From positions 1 through 64,000 of the forward strand of contig JAUSQI010000153.1 of assembly GCA_030652575.1 (NCBI GenBank): DNA of 64,000 nucleotides, given 5' to 3'. A program made the translations under genes and the position numbers. Below the pieces are notes generated by a model. The model worked only from the letters and a program-made list of their open reading frames with translations. It did no database searches and had not been told where the DNA came from. Within the stretch, counting starts at the first letter, position 1, and each line of letters opens with the position of its first letter. Origin of the DNA: Stagnimonas sp. (GTDB lineage: Bacteria; Pseudomonadota; Gammaproteobacteria; Nevskiales; Nevskiaceae). Of this stretch, positions 15,783-25,179 are shown piece by piece.

Positions 15783-18173
15783 ATGAGCGGGCAAATGGAA
15801 TTGCCGGAACAGATCGGGCCGTATCGCGTGCTCGGCCTCTTGGGCGAGGGCGGCAGCGGCCGGGTATACCGCGCCGAAGAGACCGCACCCCGTCGCGAGG
15901 TGGCGCTCAAGGTGCTGCGCGAGAGCCAGGCGGCGGCGTCTTTCCAGGCGCGCTTCCAGCGCGAGATCGCCCTCATGGGCGCGCTCGAACACCCCGGCAT
16001 CGCCCGTCTCTATGCCGCCGGCACTGCCGCCACGCCGAGTGGGCCGCTGCCGTATCTGGCGATGGAATACGTGCGCGGCACCGACCTGCTCGACTACTGC
16101 CAACATCAGGCGCTGCCGATTGCCGCCAGGCTGCGCCTGCTGGCCGCCGTGTGCGAGGCGGTGCATTACGCCCACACACGCGGAATAGTCCACCGCGACC
16201 TCAAGCCCGGCAATGTGCTGGTCGATGCCCGCGGCGCGGCCAAGGTGCTGGACTTCGGCATCGCCCAGGTCACCACCGACGGCAACGCCACGCAAGTGAC
16301 CCGCATCGGCGAAGTGCTCGGCACCTTGCCGTACATGAGCTGGGAGCAGCTGGCCGGCGAGCCCGGCGCGCTCGACCCGCGCGCGGATGTGTTCGCGCTC
16401 GGGGTCATCGGCTACCAGCTGCTCAGCGGCCAGCTGCCGTTTGCCGGCGGCCGCAACACCACGCTGATGCAGGCGCTGAAAGAGCGGCAGGAGAAAACGC
16501 CGCTGCCGCTCGCCCGCGTGCTGCCGCTCGCACATGGCGATCTCGACACCATCGTGATGAAGGCGATGGCGCACGAGGCCGCCGCGCGCTACGGCTCGGC
16601 CGCCGAGCTGGCGGCCGACCTGCAACGCTATCTCGACCGACGGCCCATCGAGGCTCGGCCGCCGACGGCGAGCTATGTCGTGCGCTTGTTCGTCCGCCGC
16701 CACAAGGCGCTCGCGGCCGGTGCGGCGCTTGCAGTGCTGGCGCTGCTGCTTGGTGCCGGGGTGTCCTTGCACTACGGCCTATCGGAGGCCGCCGCGCGGC
16801 ACGATGCTGAACAGCGGCTGGCCGAACGTGATGCGGTCAGCCGCTTTCTTGAAAACATGTTCATCGCTGCCGATCCCGAGCGCGCACTCGGCAGCAAGCT
16901 GACCGTGCGCGACGTGCTCGACGTCGCCCGGCGCGAACTGGACAGCCAGCGCGCCACCCTTTCGCCCGGCGTGCTGGCGCAGTTGCAGGGCACGCTCGGC
17001 AACACCTACACCAGCCTCGGCCAGCCGGCGCAGGCGCTGCCGCTGCTGGAGGCCGCTGAGCGCGCGGCCGTCGAGACCACCGGTGCCGGCAGCCTTGCGG
17101 CACGGCGCGCGCGGCTCGACACCCTGCGCGGCCTGATCCGCGCCGGTCGGCAGGCGGAGGCCGCACCGCGGCTCAGGGCGCTGGTCGCCGAGCCGGTCGG
17201 CAAGGAACCGGGCGCGCTGGCGCTGCATCTCGCAGCGGTCACCGAGCTGGCCGATCACGAGATCTACACCGGCTCGCCGAGGGAGGCCGAGCAGCTCGCC
17301 AGCGCCGCGCTGCCGTCGGCGCGCGAGGGTCTGGGTGCCGATGATCCCGTGACCTTGATGCTCGGCTACGAGCGCGCGCTGGCCTTGCAGATGGATGCGC
17401 GCTACGACGAGTCGATCGCGCAGGCGATGGAGACCATCGCCGGCATGGAGCGTCGTTTCGGTGCGCAGCATCCGCGCACGCAACTGGCGCGCGACGCGCT
17501 GGCGCTGTCCTACCGCGAGCAGGGAAAGTTCGCCGAGGCCGAAGCGATCTACCGAGCGACCGTGGCGGCGCGTGAGCAGGTGCTCGGCCCGACCCATCCG
17601 CAGACCGCGGCGGTGCGTGTCAGTCTGGCCGCCGTGCTGTCGCTGGCCGGTCGCAATGCCGAAGCACTGCCGCTGGCAAGGCAGGCGCACGCTGACATCC
17701 TGAAGGTACTCGACCCCGAGGCCGAGACCGCGCGCAGCGTCACCAGCCTGCGGGCTTACGTCGAAAGCGAGAACGGCGAGATCGCCATCAGCGCCGAGCT
17801 CAACCGCGGTCTGATCGCGCAGACCGAGGCCAAGCCGGGCGGCCCGAGCGAGAACGATCTGCCCGACTACAACAACCTCGCTAACCAGCTGATGAAGCTC
17901 GACCACAAAATCGAGGCGCGCGCGCTGTATGAGCGCCTGCTGGCCCATGCCGAGCGGCTGGTCGGCCGCGATCATGCGCATTACGGCATGTTCGAAAACA
18001 ACTACGGCGAATGTCTGCGCCAGCTCGGCGAACTGAGCGCCGCGCGCACCGCACTGCTGCACAGCCGCGGCGTGCTGGAGAAGCAGCTGGAGCCGGAGCA
18101 CCCGCACCGCAAGCGGGTGGTCGAGCGACTCGCGCAGGTCGAGGCGGCTTTGGCCGCGCAGAAGCCGCGTTGA
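15783..18173 (+). CDS. Transmembrane Ser/Thr protein kinase with TPR-rich C-terminal part (copy 1)
   Basis: A 796-residue eukaryotic-like kinase. The kinase domain (about 12-280) has the glycine loop GEGGSGRVY, catalytic Lys in EVALKVL, catalytic loop HRDLKPGN and DFG in VLDFGIAQ. The activation segment reads YMSWEQ where the family usually has M(S/A)PEQ, so the conserved Pro is Trp here. One membrane helix lies near residues 311-331, followed by about 450 residues of TPR-like helices (NTYTSLGQPAQALPLLEAAE, YREQGKFAEAEAIYRATVAA). By family the TPR part binds a partner or signal on the far side of the membrane. The stop overlaps the histidine-kinase start (TGATG), so the two are coupled. An AAGGAGGAG site precedes the ATG. 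Confidence 0.92.
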   Translation: MSGQMELPEQIGPYRVLGLLGEGGSGRVYRAEETAPRREVALKVLRESQAAASFQARFQREIALMGALEHPGIARLYAAGTAATPSGPLPYLAMEYVRGTDLLDYCQHQALPIAARLRLLAAVCEAVHYAHTRGIVHRDLKPGNVLVDARGAAKVLDFGIAQVTTDGNATQVTRIGEVLGTLPYMSWEQLAGEPGALDPRADVFALGVIGYQLLSGQLPFAGGRNTTLMQALKERQEKTPLPLARVLPLAHGDLDTIVMKAMAHEAAARYGSAAELAADLQRYLDRRPIEARPPTASYVVRLFVRRHKALAAGAALAVLALLLGAGVSLHYGLSEAAARHDAEQRLAERDAVSRFLENMFIAADPERALGSKLTVRDVLDVARRELDSQRATLSPGVLAQLQGTLGNTYTSLGQPAQALPLLEAAERAAVETTGAGSLAARRARLDTLRGLIRAGRQAEAAPRLRALVAEPVGKEPGALALHLAAVTELADHEIYTGSPREAEQLASAALPSAREGLGADDPVTLMLGYERALALQMDARYDESIAQAMETIAGMERRFGAQHPRTQLARDALALSYREQGKFAEAEAIYRATVAAREQVLGPTHPQTAAVRVSLAAVLSLAGRNAEALPLARQAHADILKVLDPEAETARSVTSLRAYVESENGEIAISAELNRGLIAQTEAKPGGPSENDLPDYNNLANQLMKLDHKIEARALYERLLAHAERLVGRDHAHYGMFENNYGECLRQLGELSAARTALLHSRGVLEKQLEPEHPHRKRVVERLAQVEAALAAQKPR

Positions 18174-18865
18174 TGCTGCTCCTGATCGTTGCGGCGCTGA
18201 TCGTCGCCATCGCACTCGGCTGGTGGCTGGGGCATCGCCGCCTCGCGCAGGCCGCGCCGCCGCCGGTCGAAACGAATGACGCGCAGGCCATGCAGCACGA
18301 ACGCGAGCGCATCTACAAGGATCTGCACGACGACATCGGCGCCAAGCTGCTGCAACTGGTGCATGGTGCCGAGAGCCCGCAGCAGGCCGACCTGGCCCGC
18401 GCGGTGCTGCAAGATTTGCGCGATGTGGTATCGCGCTCGCGCCGCCCGCCCGCACCGTTGTTGCAACTCCTGGGCGAGATCGAAGCCGAAGTGCGCCAGC
18501 GCCTCGCCGCCGCGGACGCCGAGATGCTCTGGGAGCAGGAGGCCGGTCTTGCCGATGTCGCGCTTGACCAAGCCCAGACCCTGCACCTGATGCGCATCGG
18601 CCGCGAGGCGGTGAGCAACGCCCTGCAACACGGTGCGGCGCACTGGCTGCGGGTGCGGGTGTTCCGCGCGGGTGCAGAACTGGTGCTGGAGATCACCGAC
18701 GACGGCCGCTTCAGCCCGGCGCAGATCGGCGAGGGGCGTGGCACCACGAGCATGCGCGAACGGGCCAAAGGCTTGGGGGGTGACATCCACTGGAATCCCG
18801 GCACGCTGGGCGGTACCAAGGTGATTTTGCGGGCGAGGGTGTTCCCTGCATCGGGACTCCCCTGA
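18173..18865 (+). CDS. Short membrane histidine kinase (HisKA_3 type, copy 1)
   Basis: A 230-residue sensor kinase made only of one amino-terminal membrane helix (about 1-20), a HisKA_3 dimerisation/phospho-acceptor segment (YKDLHDDIGAKLLQL, His acceptor) and a HATPase domain with N-box REAVSNALQHG, ITDDGR and GRGTTSMRERA. There is no recognisable sensory domain, so the input probably comes from the kinase-TPR protein encoded just upstream, with which it overlaps by one base. I chose the ATG at 18173 because it gives the membrane helix and the coupled start; the frame is open further upstream inside the previous gene. Expected partner: the response regulator at 15033. Confidence 0.9.
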   Translation: MLLLIVAALIVAIALGWWLGHRRLAQAAPPPVETNDAQAMQHERERIYKDLHDDIGAKLLQLVHGAESPQQADLARAVLQDLRDVVSRSRRPPAPLLQLLGEIEAEVRQRLAAADAEMLWEQEAGLADVALDQAQTLHLMRIGREAVSNALQHGAAHWLRVRVFRAGAELVLEITDDGRFSPAQIGEGRGTTSMRERAKGLGGDIHWNPGTLGGTKVILRARVFPASGLP

Positions 18866-18874
18866 TCGGGCGAT
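18856..18874 (+). promoter_or_regulatory. Operator candidate (site B)
   Basis: ACTCCCCTGATCGGGCGAT matches site A, read toward its gene, at 16 of 20 positions (one base beyond this span included). Its core CCCCTGATCGGG (18859-18870) ends 63 nt before the ATG of the secreted protein at 18934, nearly the same distance as at site A. It overlaps the end of the histidine-kinase gene. Confidence 0.5.
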
Positions 18875-18933
18875 AGGCGCGGATGCAGGGCCTGCATACC
18901 GTGGCGGAACCTGCTCAACCACCTGCTGCCGCC

Positions 18934-20004
18934 ATGAAACTCACCGCCCCGCCCCCACTGAAGGCATCCGCCTTCGCCCTGCTCCTGGCCACCTGGCTGG
19001 TGCCCCTGCAAGCGCAGGATGCGGTGCCTGAGACGACACCTGTCGAAGCAACTGCCGCCGCTGTTGCTGCCCCGCTTGCGGACTCTGCGCCACTGGCCGT
19101 GTCTGTGAAGGCTGGCCATGTGGCCGACCTCGCCGACTACGGCAAGACCGTGGTGGTGCCCACGGCCTATGTGAAGTTCCTGGTCGACGGCAGCATCTTC
19201 GTCGCCAAGCAGACCAGCGGCCTGCTCACCCTGGGCGGCGGCAGCGGCAACTCGGTGAAGGCCAAGGCCAAGTACAAGGTGGCCGGGCTCGACAAGGCGC
19301 TGGCGCAGCAGATAGCCAAGCGCGCCTACGACGACTTCGTGGCCGGCCTGCGCGCCGCTGGCTACACCGTGCTGACCTATGACGACATCAAGAGCCGCGA
19401 CTATGTCGCCTCGGCCTCGCGAGCCCGCGCCGACGACGACTGGGGCCTGCCCACCGAGAGCGCCGTCGGCAGCCGCGACACCTATGTGGTGGCCGCGCCG
19501 AGCGACGAGATGGCCTTCAAGATCGGCTTCACCGGCCCGTTCGCGGAGTTCATCAGCATGGGCAAGCCCAAGTTCAACGATGCCACCCTCGTCATCCCCA
19601 TCTACACCATCACCGCACCACAGTCCGCCAGCGAAACCGGTGGCGGCTTCAATCGCATCTCGGCCGAAGTGAGCGTAATGCCCAACATGAACCTCAGCAG
19701 CGCACAGGCGCTGTGGATGGGCAAGCCGCAGGTGCGCATGGGCGGCAGCATCGCAGGTGTGGTCACCCAGGGGCCGACGCTGAACCTCACCGAAAAGGCC
19801 GGCGAGCTGGTGAAGGCGAGCGACACCACGCCGACGGCGGCCAACGCGCTGAGCAAGACGCTGTCGATGTTCGGCGGCGGCAGCATCAGCAGCAGCTCGG
19901 CCGACTATGTGCTCAACATCGACCGTGAGGTCTACACGGCTGCCGCGCTGCGCGGAATCGGCGGTTTCAATACCGAGGTCGCGAAGGCGGTAGCCGGGCA
20001 ATAA
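18934..20004 (+). CDS. Secreted protein of unknown function, paralogue of the 31588 gene
   Basis: A 356-residue exported protein; the ATG at 18934 gives a clean signal peptide (MKLTAPPPLKASAFALLLAT, cut near LQAQD). I do not recognise a named family. Segments in order: VVVPTAYVKFLVDG, a Gly/Ser-rich stretch, IAKRAYDDFVAGLRAAGYTV, then DATLVIPIYTITAP and a carboxy end that returns to TAAALRGIGGFN. The order of these blocks matches the protein at 31588 (ITDQAYADTLAALKSAGIEV, then LGATLLHVHYLVGFG), so they look like distant paralogues. It follows the kinase pair on the same strand with its own upstream operator-like site, and ends at a clear terminator. Confidence 0.75.
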   Translation: MKLTAPPPLKASAFALLLATWLVPLQAQDAVPETTPVEATAAAVAAPLADSAPLAVSVKAGHVADLADYGKTVVVPTAYVKFLVDGSIFVAKQTSGLLTLGGGSGNSVKAKAKYKVAGLDKALAQQIAKRAYDDFVAGLRAAGYTVLTYDDIKSRDYVASASRARADDDWGLPTESAVGSRDTYVVAAPSDEMAFKIGFTGPFAEFISMGKPKFNDATLVIPIYTITAPQSASETGGGFNRISAEVSVMPNMNLSSAQALWMGKPQVRMGGSIAGVVTQGPTLNLTEKAGELVKASDTTPTAANALSKTLSMFGGGSISSSSADYVLNIDREVYTAAALRGIGGFNTEVAKAVAGQ

Positions 20005-20022
20005 GCCATCTGGGGAGAGGCG

Positions 20023-20053
20023 GGCACCGGGCATCAGAGCCGGTGCCTTTTTT
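20023..20053 (+). terminator. Rho-independent terminator
   Basis: GGCACCGG (20023-20030) pairs with CCGGTGCC (20040-20047) and is followed by six T. It ends the kinase/secreted-protein unit just before the convergent astB gene. Confidence 0.85.
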
Positions 20054-20061
20054 GTTGGCGA

Positions 20062-21411
20062 TCAGCGCTGGAAATCGTAGATGGAGCCCAGCCGCAGCAG
20101 CTGGGTCAGGCGGTCGAGCGCGGTGCGGGTTTCGTCGAGCAGCGTGGGGTCGGCGAGATCGGCAAACACCAGCCGGTCGCGGTAGTGCTGTCTCACCCAG
20201 GCTTCGAGTGCATCGGCCTTCTCGGGTGTGATCCAGCTCTGCGCATTCACCGCCGCGCGCTCGGCTGGGTTGAGCACCACGCGCAGGCGCAGGCAGGCCG
20301 GACCACCGCCGTTGTGCATGCTTTGTCTCAGATCGAACACCTTCACGTCGTCGATGGGGTTGTCGCGCGCGGCGACGAGGCGCTGGATGCAGGCCCAGAC
20401 CTTCTTGTTCTCGGCGCACTCCTGCGCCACCACCAGCGTGTGGCCCGTGGTGCCCGGCACGCAGACGAGCTGCGAGTTGAAGAGATAGCTCGATACCGCA
20501 TCGGCCACGCTCACCTCGCTGTCGGCGACTTCGGCGAAGCGCACGCCTGGCAAGGCGGCTAGCAGGTCTCGTTGGAGTGCTGCCGCATCGACGAAAGCCT
20601 GCTGGTGAAAGAACAGCAGCTCGCGGTTGCCCACCGCGATCACATCGTTGTGGAACACGCCCGCGTCGATCACCGCCGGCGACTGCTGGTGATGCACGGC
20701 CTGCGCAGCACTCAGCTGGTGCAGCCGCGCCACCGCCTCGCAGGCCGCGCGGGTCTGGCGCGCCGGATATTTCTGCGGCTTCGGCTCGCTGTCGCTGCCT
20801 TGGCCGTAGACGAACAGCTCCACGCCGGCCGCACCGTAGTCCAGGCACAGCCGGGTGTGGTTGGCCGCGCCCTCGTCACCCATCGCCGGTGTGGCGGGCA
20901 ACGGCGCGTGGTGCGCGAAGTGCCGGGTGTCGGCGAAGGTGGCGGCGAGTGCGCGCGCGGTGGTGGCGGGTTCCAGCGAGCGGTGCAGATGGCTGGCGAG
21001 ATTGGCGGGCGTGAAATGCAGCTTGCCGTCGGCGCAATCGGCGCTGGGCGACACGGTGGCGGCGTTGGCCGTCCACATGCTGCTGGCGCTGCTGACGGCC
21101 GCGAGCAGGCCGGGCGCTTCGCGTGCAGCCTTGGCCAGCACCTCGCCGTCTTTGCCGGTGAAGCCGAGCGCCTTCAGCGTCGGGATGTGCGGCCGCTCCT
21201 GCGGCGGCAGCACGCCCTGGGCCAGGCCGAGTGCTGCGAGCGCACGCATCTTGCCCAGGCCTTGCAGCGCGGCTTCGCGCGGGTTGCTGGGCTTATCCGC
21301 ATTCTTTGCGGAGGCAACGTTGCCGTGCGCGAGGCCGGCATAGTTGTGCGTGGGGCCGACGAGGCCGTCGAAGTTGGCTTCAACGCTCGACGCAGGGGCT
21401 GGGGAGGTCAT
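20062..21411 (-). CDS. astB: N-succinylarginine dihydrolase
   Basis: A 449-residue cytoplasmic enzyme of the amidinotransferase fold, second step of the arginine succinyltransferase pathway: succinylarginine plus two waters gives succinylornithine, CO2 and ammonia. The start [22 protein letters not shown] is diagnostic. A catalytic His lies in [12 protein letters not shown] and the catalytic Cys in [15 protein letters not shown], as in E. coli AstB. Length is normal. It is a single gene between the secreted protein and an unknown secreted protein, not next to astC, astD or astA, which are elsewhere in this window. Confidence 0.95.
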   Translation of the reverse strand: MTSPAPASSVEANFDGLVGPTHNYAGLAHGNVASAKNADKPSNPREAALQGLGKMRALAALGLAQGVLPPQERPHIPTLKALGFTGKDGEVLAKAAREAPGLLAAVSSASSMWTANAATVSPSADCADGKLHFTPANLASHLHRSLEPATTARALAATFADTRHFAHHAPLPATPAMGDEGAANHTRLCLDYGAAGVELFVYGQGSDSEPKPQKYPARQTRAACEAVARLHQLSAAQAVHHQQSPAVIDAGVFHNDVIAVGNRELLFFHQQAFVDAAALQRDLLAALPGVRFAEVADSEVSVADAVSSYLFNSQLVCVPGTTGHTLVVAQECAENKKVWACIQRLVAARDNPIDDVKVFDLRQSMHNGGGPACLRLRVVLNPAERAAVNAQSWITPEKADALEAWVRQHYRDRLVFADLADPTLLDETRTALDRLTQLLRLGSIYDFQR

Positions 21412-21535
21412 GCCGCCATTATCGCCCCGGCCACTGCCGACCGTCTCGTCGCCCTGCGGCGTTAAACACCAGCCAGGAGTCGGGGATGGAGGTCACCCGT
21501 CGAAGTGAGCCTCGCCACGCCAACACCGAGTAGCG

Positions 21536-22630
21536 TCATTTCGCCGTATTGCTGGCTGCCACCAGCTGCTCCAGCTTGCCGACGTAGTCCTTGTAGTAAG
21601 CCGACAACTCCACGTTCGGCTTGAACGGCGCTTCGTCGAGGCTGTAGAGATCGCGCAGGCCGCGCGCGCACACCAGATTGCCGGGTTCGAAGTCCAGGCA
21701 TTTACGGTACTGGATGCTGGCCAGCTGATATTGCTCGCCCTGCGGCTCGTACCAGTACTGGTAGCGCGTGAACTCGGTGGGCTCGAAGTATTTCTTGCCC
21801 TTGTAGCGCGCCAGCGGGTGCATGTTCATCTCGGCCGCGCGCTCGTAGGCCGGCAGCACGCCGTTGACGATGGCGACTTCGTAAGCATCGCGAATGCGCA
21901 AGCTCGGATGCTTGTCCATGACCTTGTCCACACCCGGTGTCACCATGTCACCCAGCTCAAGGATGCGGCCCAGCCAGTACGCGGTGCCACCGCAGTTGTT
22001 CTGCTTGCCCTTCTGCGCAATCGCAAAACCCTTGGCCGGGTTCTTCTGCTCGGGTGTCACGAAATCGCCGAAGGTATAGGCACGCGTCAGCACGGTGGCG
22101 ACTTCGCAGGCTTTCCACTTGTCGGCCGGTGTCTTGGAATACCAAGCTTGGTCGGTGCTGTAATCGGCGGTGCCGTAGGTCTCCAGCAGCTTGCCGGCGT
22201 CGATCGACACGCCGATGTCGCTGCGAATCGCGGCCCGCTGTTCGGCCGGGATGTCGGCGCCGTCGTACTGGTAGATCGCAACGGTCTGCTGGCCGTTGAC
22301 CAGCTCCATCGAGGTGCCGTATTTCATCTTCGACCAGAGCTGCGCGCGCTCGGCCAGGAAGGCAGCATTGCTGCGCTGTAGTGCAGCGCGCTGCGCATCG
22401 TCGTTTGCCTGGCGCTGCTCCATCAGGCCCTGCATCTGCTGGCCGATGACGCCGATCGAGCCATAGGTTTCGGTCGGCTTGTCCGACTTGCACTTGCCGT
22501 AGTCGTAGCTGCGCGGATCACCGTCGGTGCCCTTCTTGTCGGTCTGCAGGCAGGGGTCGGCGAAAGCCGACGTGGACAGCAAGCCGACGGTGCACAGCAA
22601 CAGCAGCGAACGCATTCCGTTGTTTCTCAC
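21536..22630 (-). CDS. Secreted protein of unknown function (helical, Cys-containing)
   Basis: A 364-residue exported protein. The signal peptide is about residues 1-24 (MRNNGMRSLLLLCTVGLLST ... AFADPCLQ). An alternative start at the second Met (MRSLLL) is possible. The mature part is mostly helical with Sel1/TPR-like pieces (AYWLGRILELGDM, IQYRKCLDFEPGNLVCARGL) and scattered Cys that could form disulfides. No family is recognised. It is divergent from the cyclase-TPR gene across 163 nt that hold operator site C, 69 nt upstream of this start in the reverse direction. Its neighbours suggest a link to the signalling region, but that is inference. Confidence 0.65.
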   Translation of the reverse strand: MRNNGMRSLLLLCTVGLLSTSAFADPCLQTDKKGTDGDPRSYDYGKCKSDKPTETYGSIGVIGQQMQGLMEQRQANDDAQRAALQRSNAAFLAERAQLWSKMKYGTSMELVNGQQTVAIYQYDGADIPAEQRAAIRSDIGVSIDAGKLLETYGTADYSTDQAWYSKTPADKWKACEVATVLTRAYTFGDFVTPEQKNPAKGFAIAQKGKQNNCGGTAYWLGRILELGDMVTPGVDKVMDKHPSLRIRDAYEVAIVNGVLPAYERAAEMNMHPLARYKGKKYFEPTEFTRYQYWYEPQGEQYQLASIQYRKCLDFEPGNLVCARGLRDLYSLDEAPFKPNVELSAYYKDYVGKLEQLVAASNTAK

Positions 22631-22698
22631 GCAAGTCCCCAGACGCGGCGCAAGACGCGCCTACCGCGACGATTGTAGAGACCCATCAATTCAGGTCT

Positions 22699-22716
22699 GC
22701 CCCCAGAACAGGGGGC
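22699..22716 (+). promoter_or_regulatory. Inverted-repeat operator candidate (site C)
   Basis: GCCCCC and GGGGGC form a perfect 6-bp inverted repeat around AGAACA. The core CCCCAGAACAGG (22701-22712) ends 81 nt before the cyclase-TPR start and lies between two divergent genes, so it could serve either. Confidence 0.5.
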
Positions 22717-22793
22717 GGCGTGCGCAGCCACCGTCCTGCCGGTGCGTTAGCATCCCCGCAAGGGATCGGGAATAAATCACTGGCGGGGGCCAC

Positions 22794-25160
22794 ATGAAAA
22801 CACCCAGCAGGCGCCTGACGGCGATCGTCTTCACCGACGTCGTCGGGTACAGCGCTGTCGTCCACCGCGATGAGCGGCTCGGCGACCGCCTGCTCGAACG
22901 CCAGCGGTCGGTGGTGCGCAAACTCATCCCTGCGTACGGCGGCCGCGAGGTGTCCACCGCGGGCGACAGTTTTCTGCTTCAGTTCGACAGCACGCTGTCA
23001 GCGGTCGAGGCGGTCATCGCCATCCAGCAGCGGCTGGCGCGCGAGCCATCGACTGAAGCGCCGATCCTGTTGCGCGCCAGCGTGCATCTGGGCGATGTCG
23101 AACATCGCGGCGGCGATCTCTATGGCGACGGTGTCAATGCCGCCGCAAGGCTGCTGCCGCTGTCGCCGGAGGGCGGCCTGGCGCTGTCCAGTCAGGCGCT
23201 CAGCATGATCCGCCCACGCATCGAGCTGCCGGTGCGCTCACTCGGCATGCCGCCCCTGAAGAACATCGTCACGCCCATCGAAGTGTTCGTAGTCGAGGCG
23301 GCCGATCTGGCCTGCATCGAGCTTCAGGCCGCAGTGCCTCCCCCTACTGCCTTCAAGTTCGCCGGGTTCGGCGCAGCGGCGTTACGTATCGGGTCCGCTG
23401 CGGTCATCGTGGTGATCGCAGTGTTGATGGGCTGGGGCATCGCGCACTGGTCTAAGGCACCTGCGCCGGTGCCTGTCATCGCGCCCGCCGACCCTGCGGC
23501 AGTGTTGGATAAATCGATTGCGGTATTGCCCTTTGCCAACATGAGCGAGGACAAGGGCAACGGCTATTTCGCCGACGGCATGCAGGACGAAATCCTCACC
23601 GCGCTCGCCAAGATCAAGGCGCTGAAAGTCATCTCGCGCACCTCCACCGAGCAGTTCCGCGGCACCACCCGCAAACTGTCGGACATCGGCAGCGCGCTGG
23701 GCGTGACGGCGGTGCTGGAAGGCAGCGTGCAGCGCCTGGGCAATCGCGTGCGCATCAACGTGCAGCTCATCAATGCCCGCACCGATTCTCATCTGTGGGC
23801 CGAGAGCTACGACCGCGAGCTGACCGATCTGTTTGCCGTGCAAAGCGATGTCGCGCGAGGTGTGGCTGCTGCCTTGCAGGCCAGTCTGCTGCCGGCAGAG
23901 CAGAAAGCCGTCGGACGCGTGCCGACCCAGAGTGCCAAGGCCCACGACCTGTATCTGAAAGCCAGCGCCCTGGAGCGGCGCGGCGACGACGCGCCCCAGC
24001 CCGACGACATCAAGACACTCTGGCCGGAGGTCGTCGCACTCTATCGGCAGGCGCTCGCCGAAGACCCGCAGTTCGCACTGGCCGCCGCCGCGATCGGCCG
24101 CGTGCAGATGCGCATCTACTATTACGGCGCACACGACAAGGCGCAGATGGCCGACGCCCGCAGCGCGGCCGAGCAGGCGCTGCGACTCGACCCTGATCTC
24201 GCCGAAGCGCACCTGGCGCTGGGGCTCTACCACTACTGGGGCCGAAAGGACTACGGCGCTGCGCGTGCCGCGCTCGAAACGGCGCACAAGCTCCAGCCCA
24301 GCAACGCCAATGTGCGCGGCTATCTGGGCGTCATCGCGCGCCGCCAGGGGCGCTGGGACGAGGCCGTCGAGCAGTTCCGGCAGGCCGTCGGGCTCGATCC
24401 GCAATCCACCGGCTGGTGGGAGCAGCTGGCAATCGTCTACCGCGAGCTGAACCGCTGGCCCGAGAACGAAGCCGCCGTGGGCCGGCTGATGGCGCTCGTG
24501 AATGATCCGACCTATCGCCAATGGTGGCTGGCGAACGATGCGATCTCGAAGTCCGGCGATCTCGCGCCCCTGCGCGATTTCCTGGCGGGTTTGAAACCGG
24601 GCTCGGACGCCTATCGCCAGTACACGGTGGATCGCGCGGATGGGCAGTACCTGCTGCGTGATTTCGATGCGGCGAGCGCGGCGCTGGACGAAGTGGAAGA
24701 GCGCTGGATCACGTCCGCCCACGGCGAGGCATTGCAGCCCAAGGTCCTGCGCATCGGCATGCTCCACTATCTGAAGGGCGACCTCGTGCGTGCCCGCCCG
24801 CATTGCGAGGAAGCGCTGCGCCTGGTGGATGCGGCGCTGCGGGAGCATCCCGAGGAAAGCGCCTCCCACTTCCATCGCGGCTATGCACTGGCCTGCCTCG
24901 CACGGCGCACCGAGGCGGTCGCGGCGGCGGAGCGCGGTGCCGCACTCACGCCCGTCGCCAAGGATGCGCTCGCGGGTGCCAACTTTCTCTTCGACCTTGC
25001 TTCGGTCTACGCCCTCACGGGCGATCGCGACCGGGCCATCGAGACGCTGCGGCAGCTGCTGTCGGTGCCCGGCGATTACTCGAAGGGATGGCTCAGGGTC
25101 GAGCCGCAGCTCGATGCCTTGCACCCGGACCTGCGCTTTCAGCTGCTGCTGAAGGATTGA
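22794..25160 (+). CDS. Class III nucleotide cyclase-like protein with TolB/FlgO-like and TPR domains
   Basis: A 788-residue membrane protein. Residues ~8-150 form a class III cyclase domain: first metal Asp in IVFTDVVGYS, second metal Asp in STAGDSFLLQF, and the Asn/Arg pair in YGDGVNAAARLL. The Lys normally three residues before GD (VKTxGD) is Ser here (VSTAGD), so substrate choice or activity is uncertain. One membrane helix lies near 194-213, then a FlgO/TolB-like domain (KSIAVLPFANMSEDKGNGYF ... DSHLWAESYDRELTDLFAVQ; about 238-365), then TPR repeats to the end. By family: cAMP/cGMP synthesis or ligand sensing. It converges on the kinase operon at 25180 with 19 nt between. Confidence 0.88.
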   Translation: MKTPSRRLTAIVFTDVVGYSAVVHRDERLGDRLLERQRSVVRKLIPAYGGREVSTAGDSFLLQFDSTLSAVEAVIAIQQRLAREPSTEAPILLRASVHLGDVEHRGGDLYGDGVNAAARLLPLSPEGGLALSSQALSMIRPRIELPVRSLGMPPLKNIVTPIEVFVVEAADLACIELQAAVPPPTAFKFAGFGAAALRIGSAAVIVVIAVLMGWGIAHWSKAPAPVPVIAPADPAAVLDKSIAVLPFANMSEDKGNGYFADGMQDEILTALAKIKALKVISRTSTEQFRGTTRKLSDIGSALGVTAVLEGSVQRLGNRVRINVQLINARTDSHLWAESYDRELTDLFAVQSDVARGVAAALQASLLPAEQKAVGRVPTQSAKAHDLYLKASALERRGDDAPQPDDIKTLWPEVVALYRQALAEDPQFALAAAAIGRVQMRIYYYGAHDKAQMADARSAAEQALRLDPDLAEAHLALGLYHYWGRKDYGAARAALETAHKLQPSNANVRGYLGVIARRQGRWDEAVEQFRQAVGLDPQSTGWWEQLAIVYRELNRWPENEAAVGRLMALVNDPTYRQWWLANDAISKSGDLAPLRDFLAGLKPGSDAYRQYTVDRADGQYLLRDFDAASAALDEVEERWITSAHGEALQPKVLRIGMLHYLKGDLVRARPHCEEALRLVDAALREHPEESASHFHRGYALACLARRTEAVAAAERGAALTPVAKDALAGANFLFDLASVYALTGDRDRAIETLRQLLSVPGDYSKGWLRVEPQLDALHPDLRFQLLLKD

Positions 25161-25179
25161 GACCGCGCCCGACGTGGCC

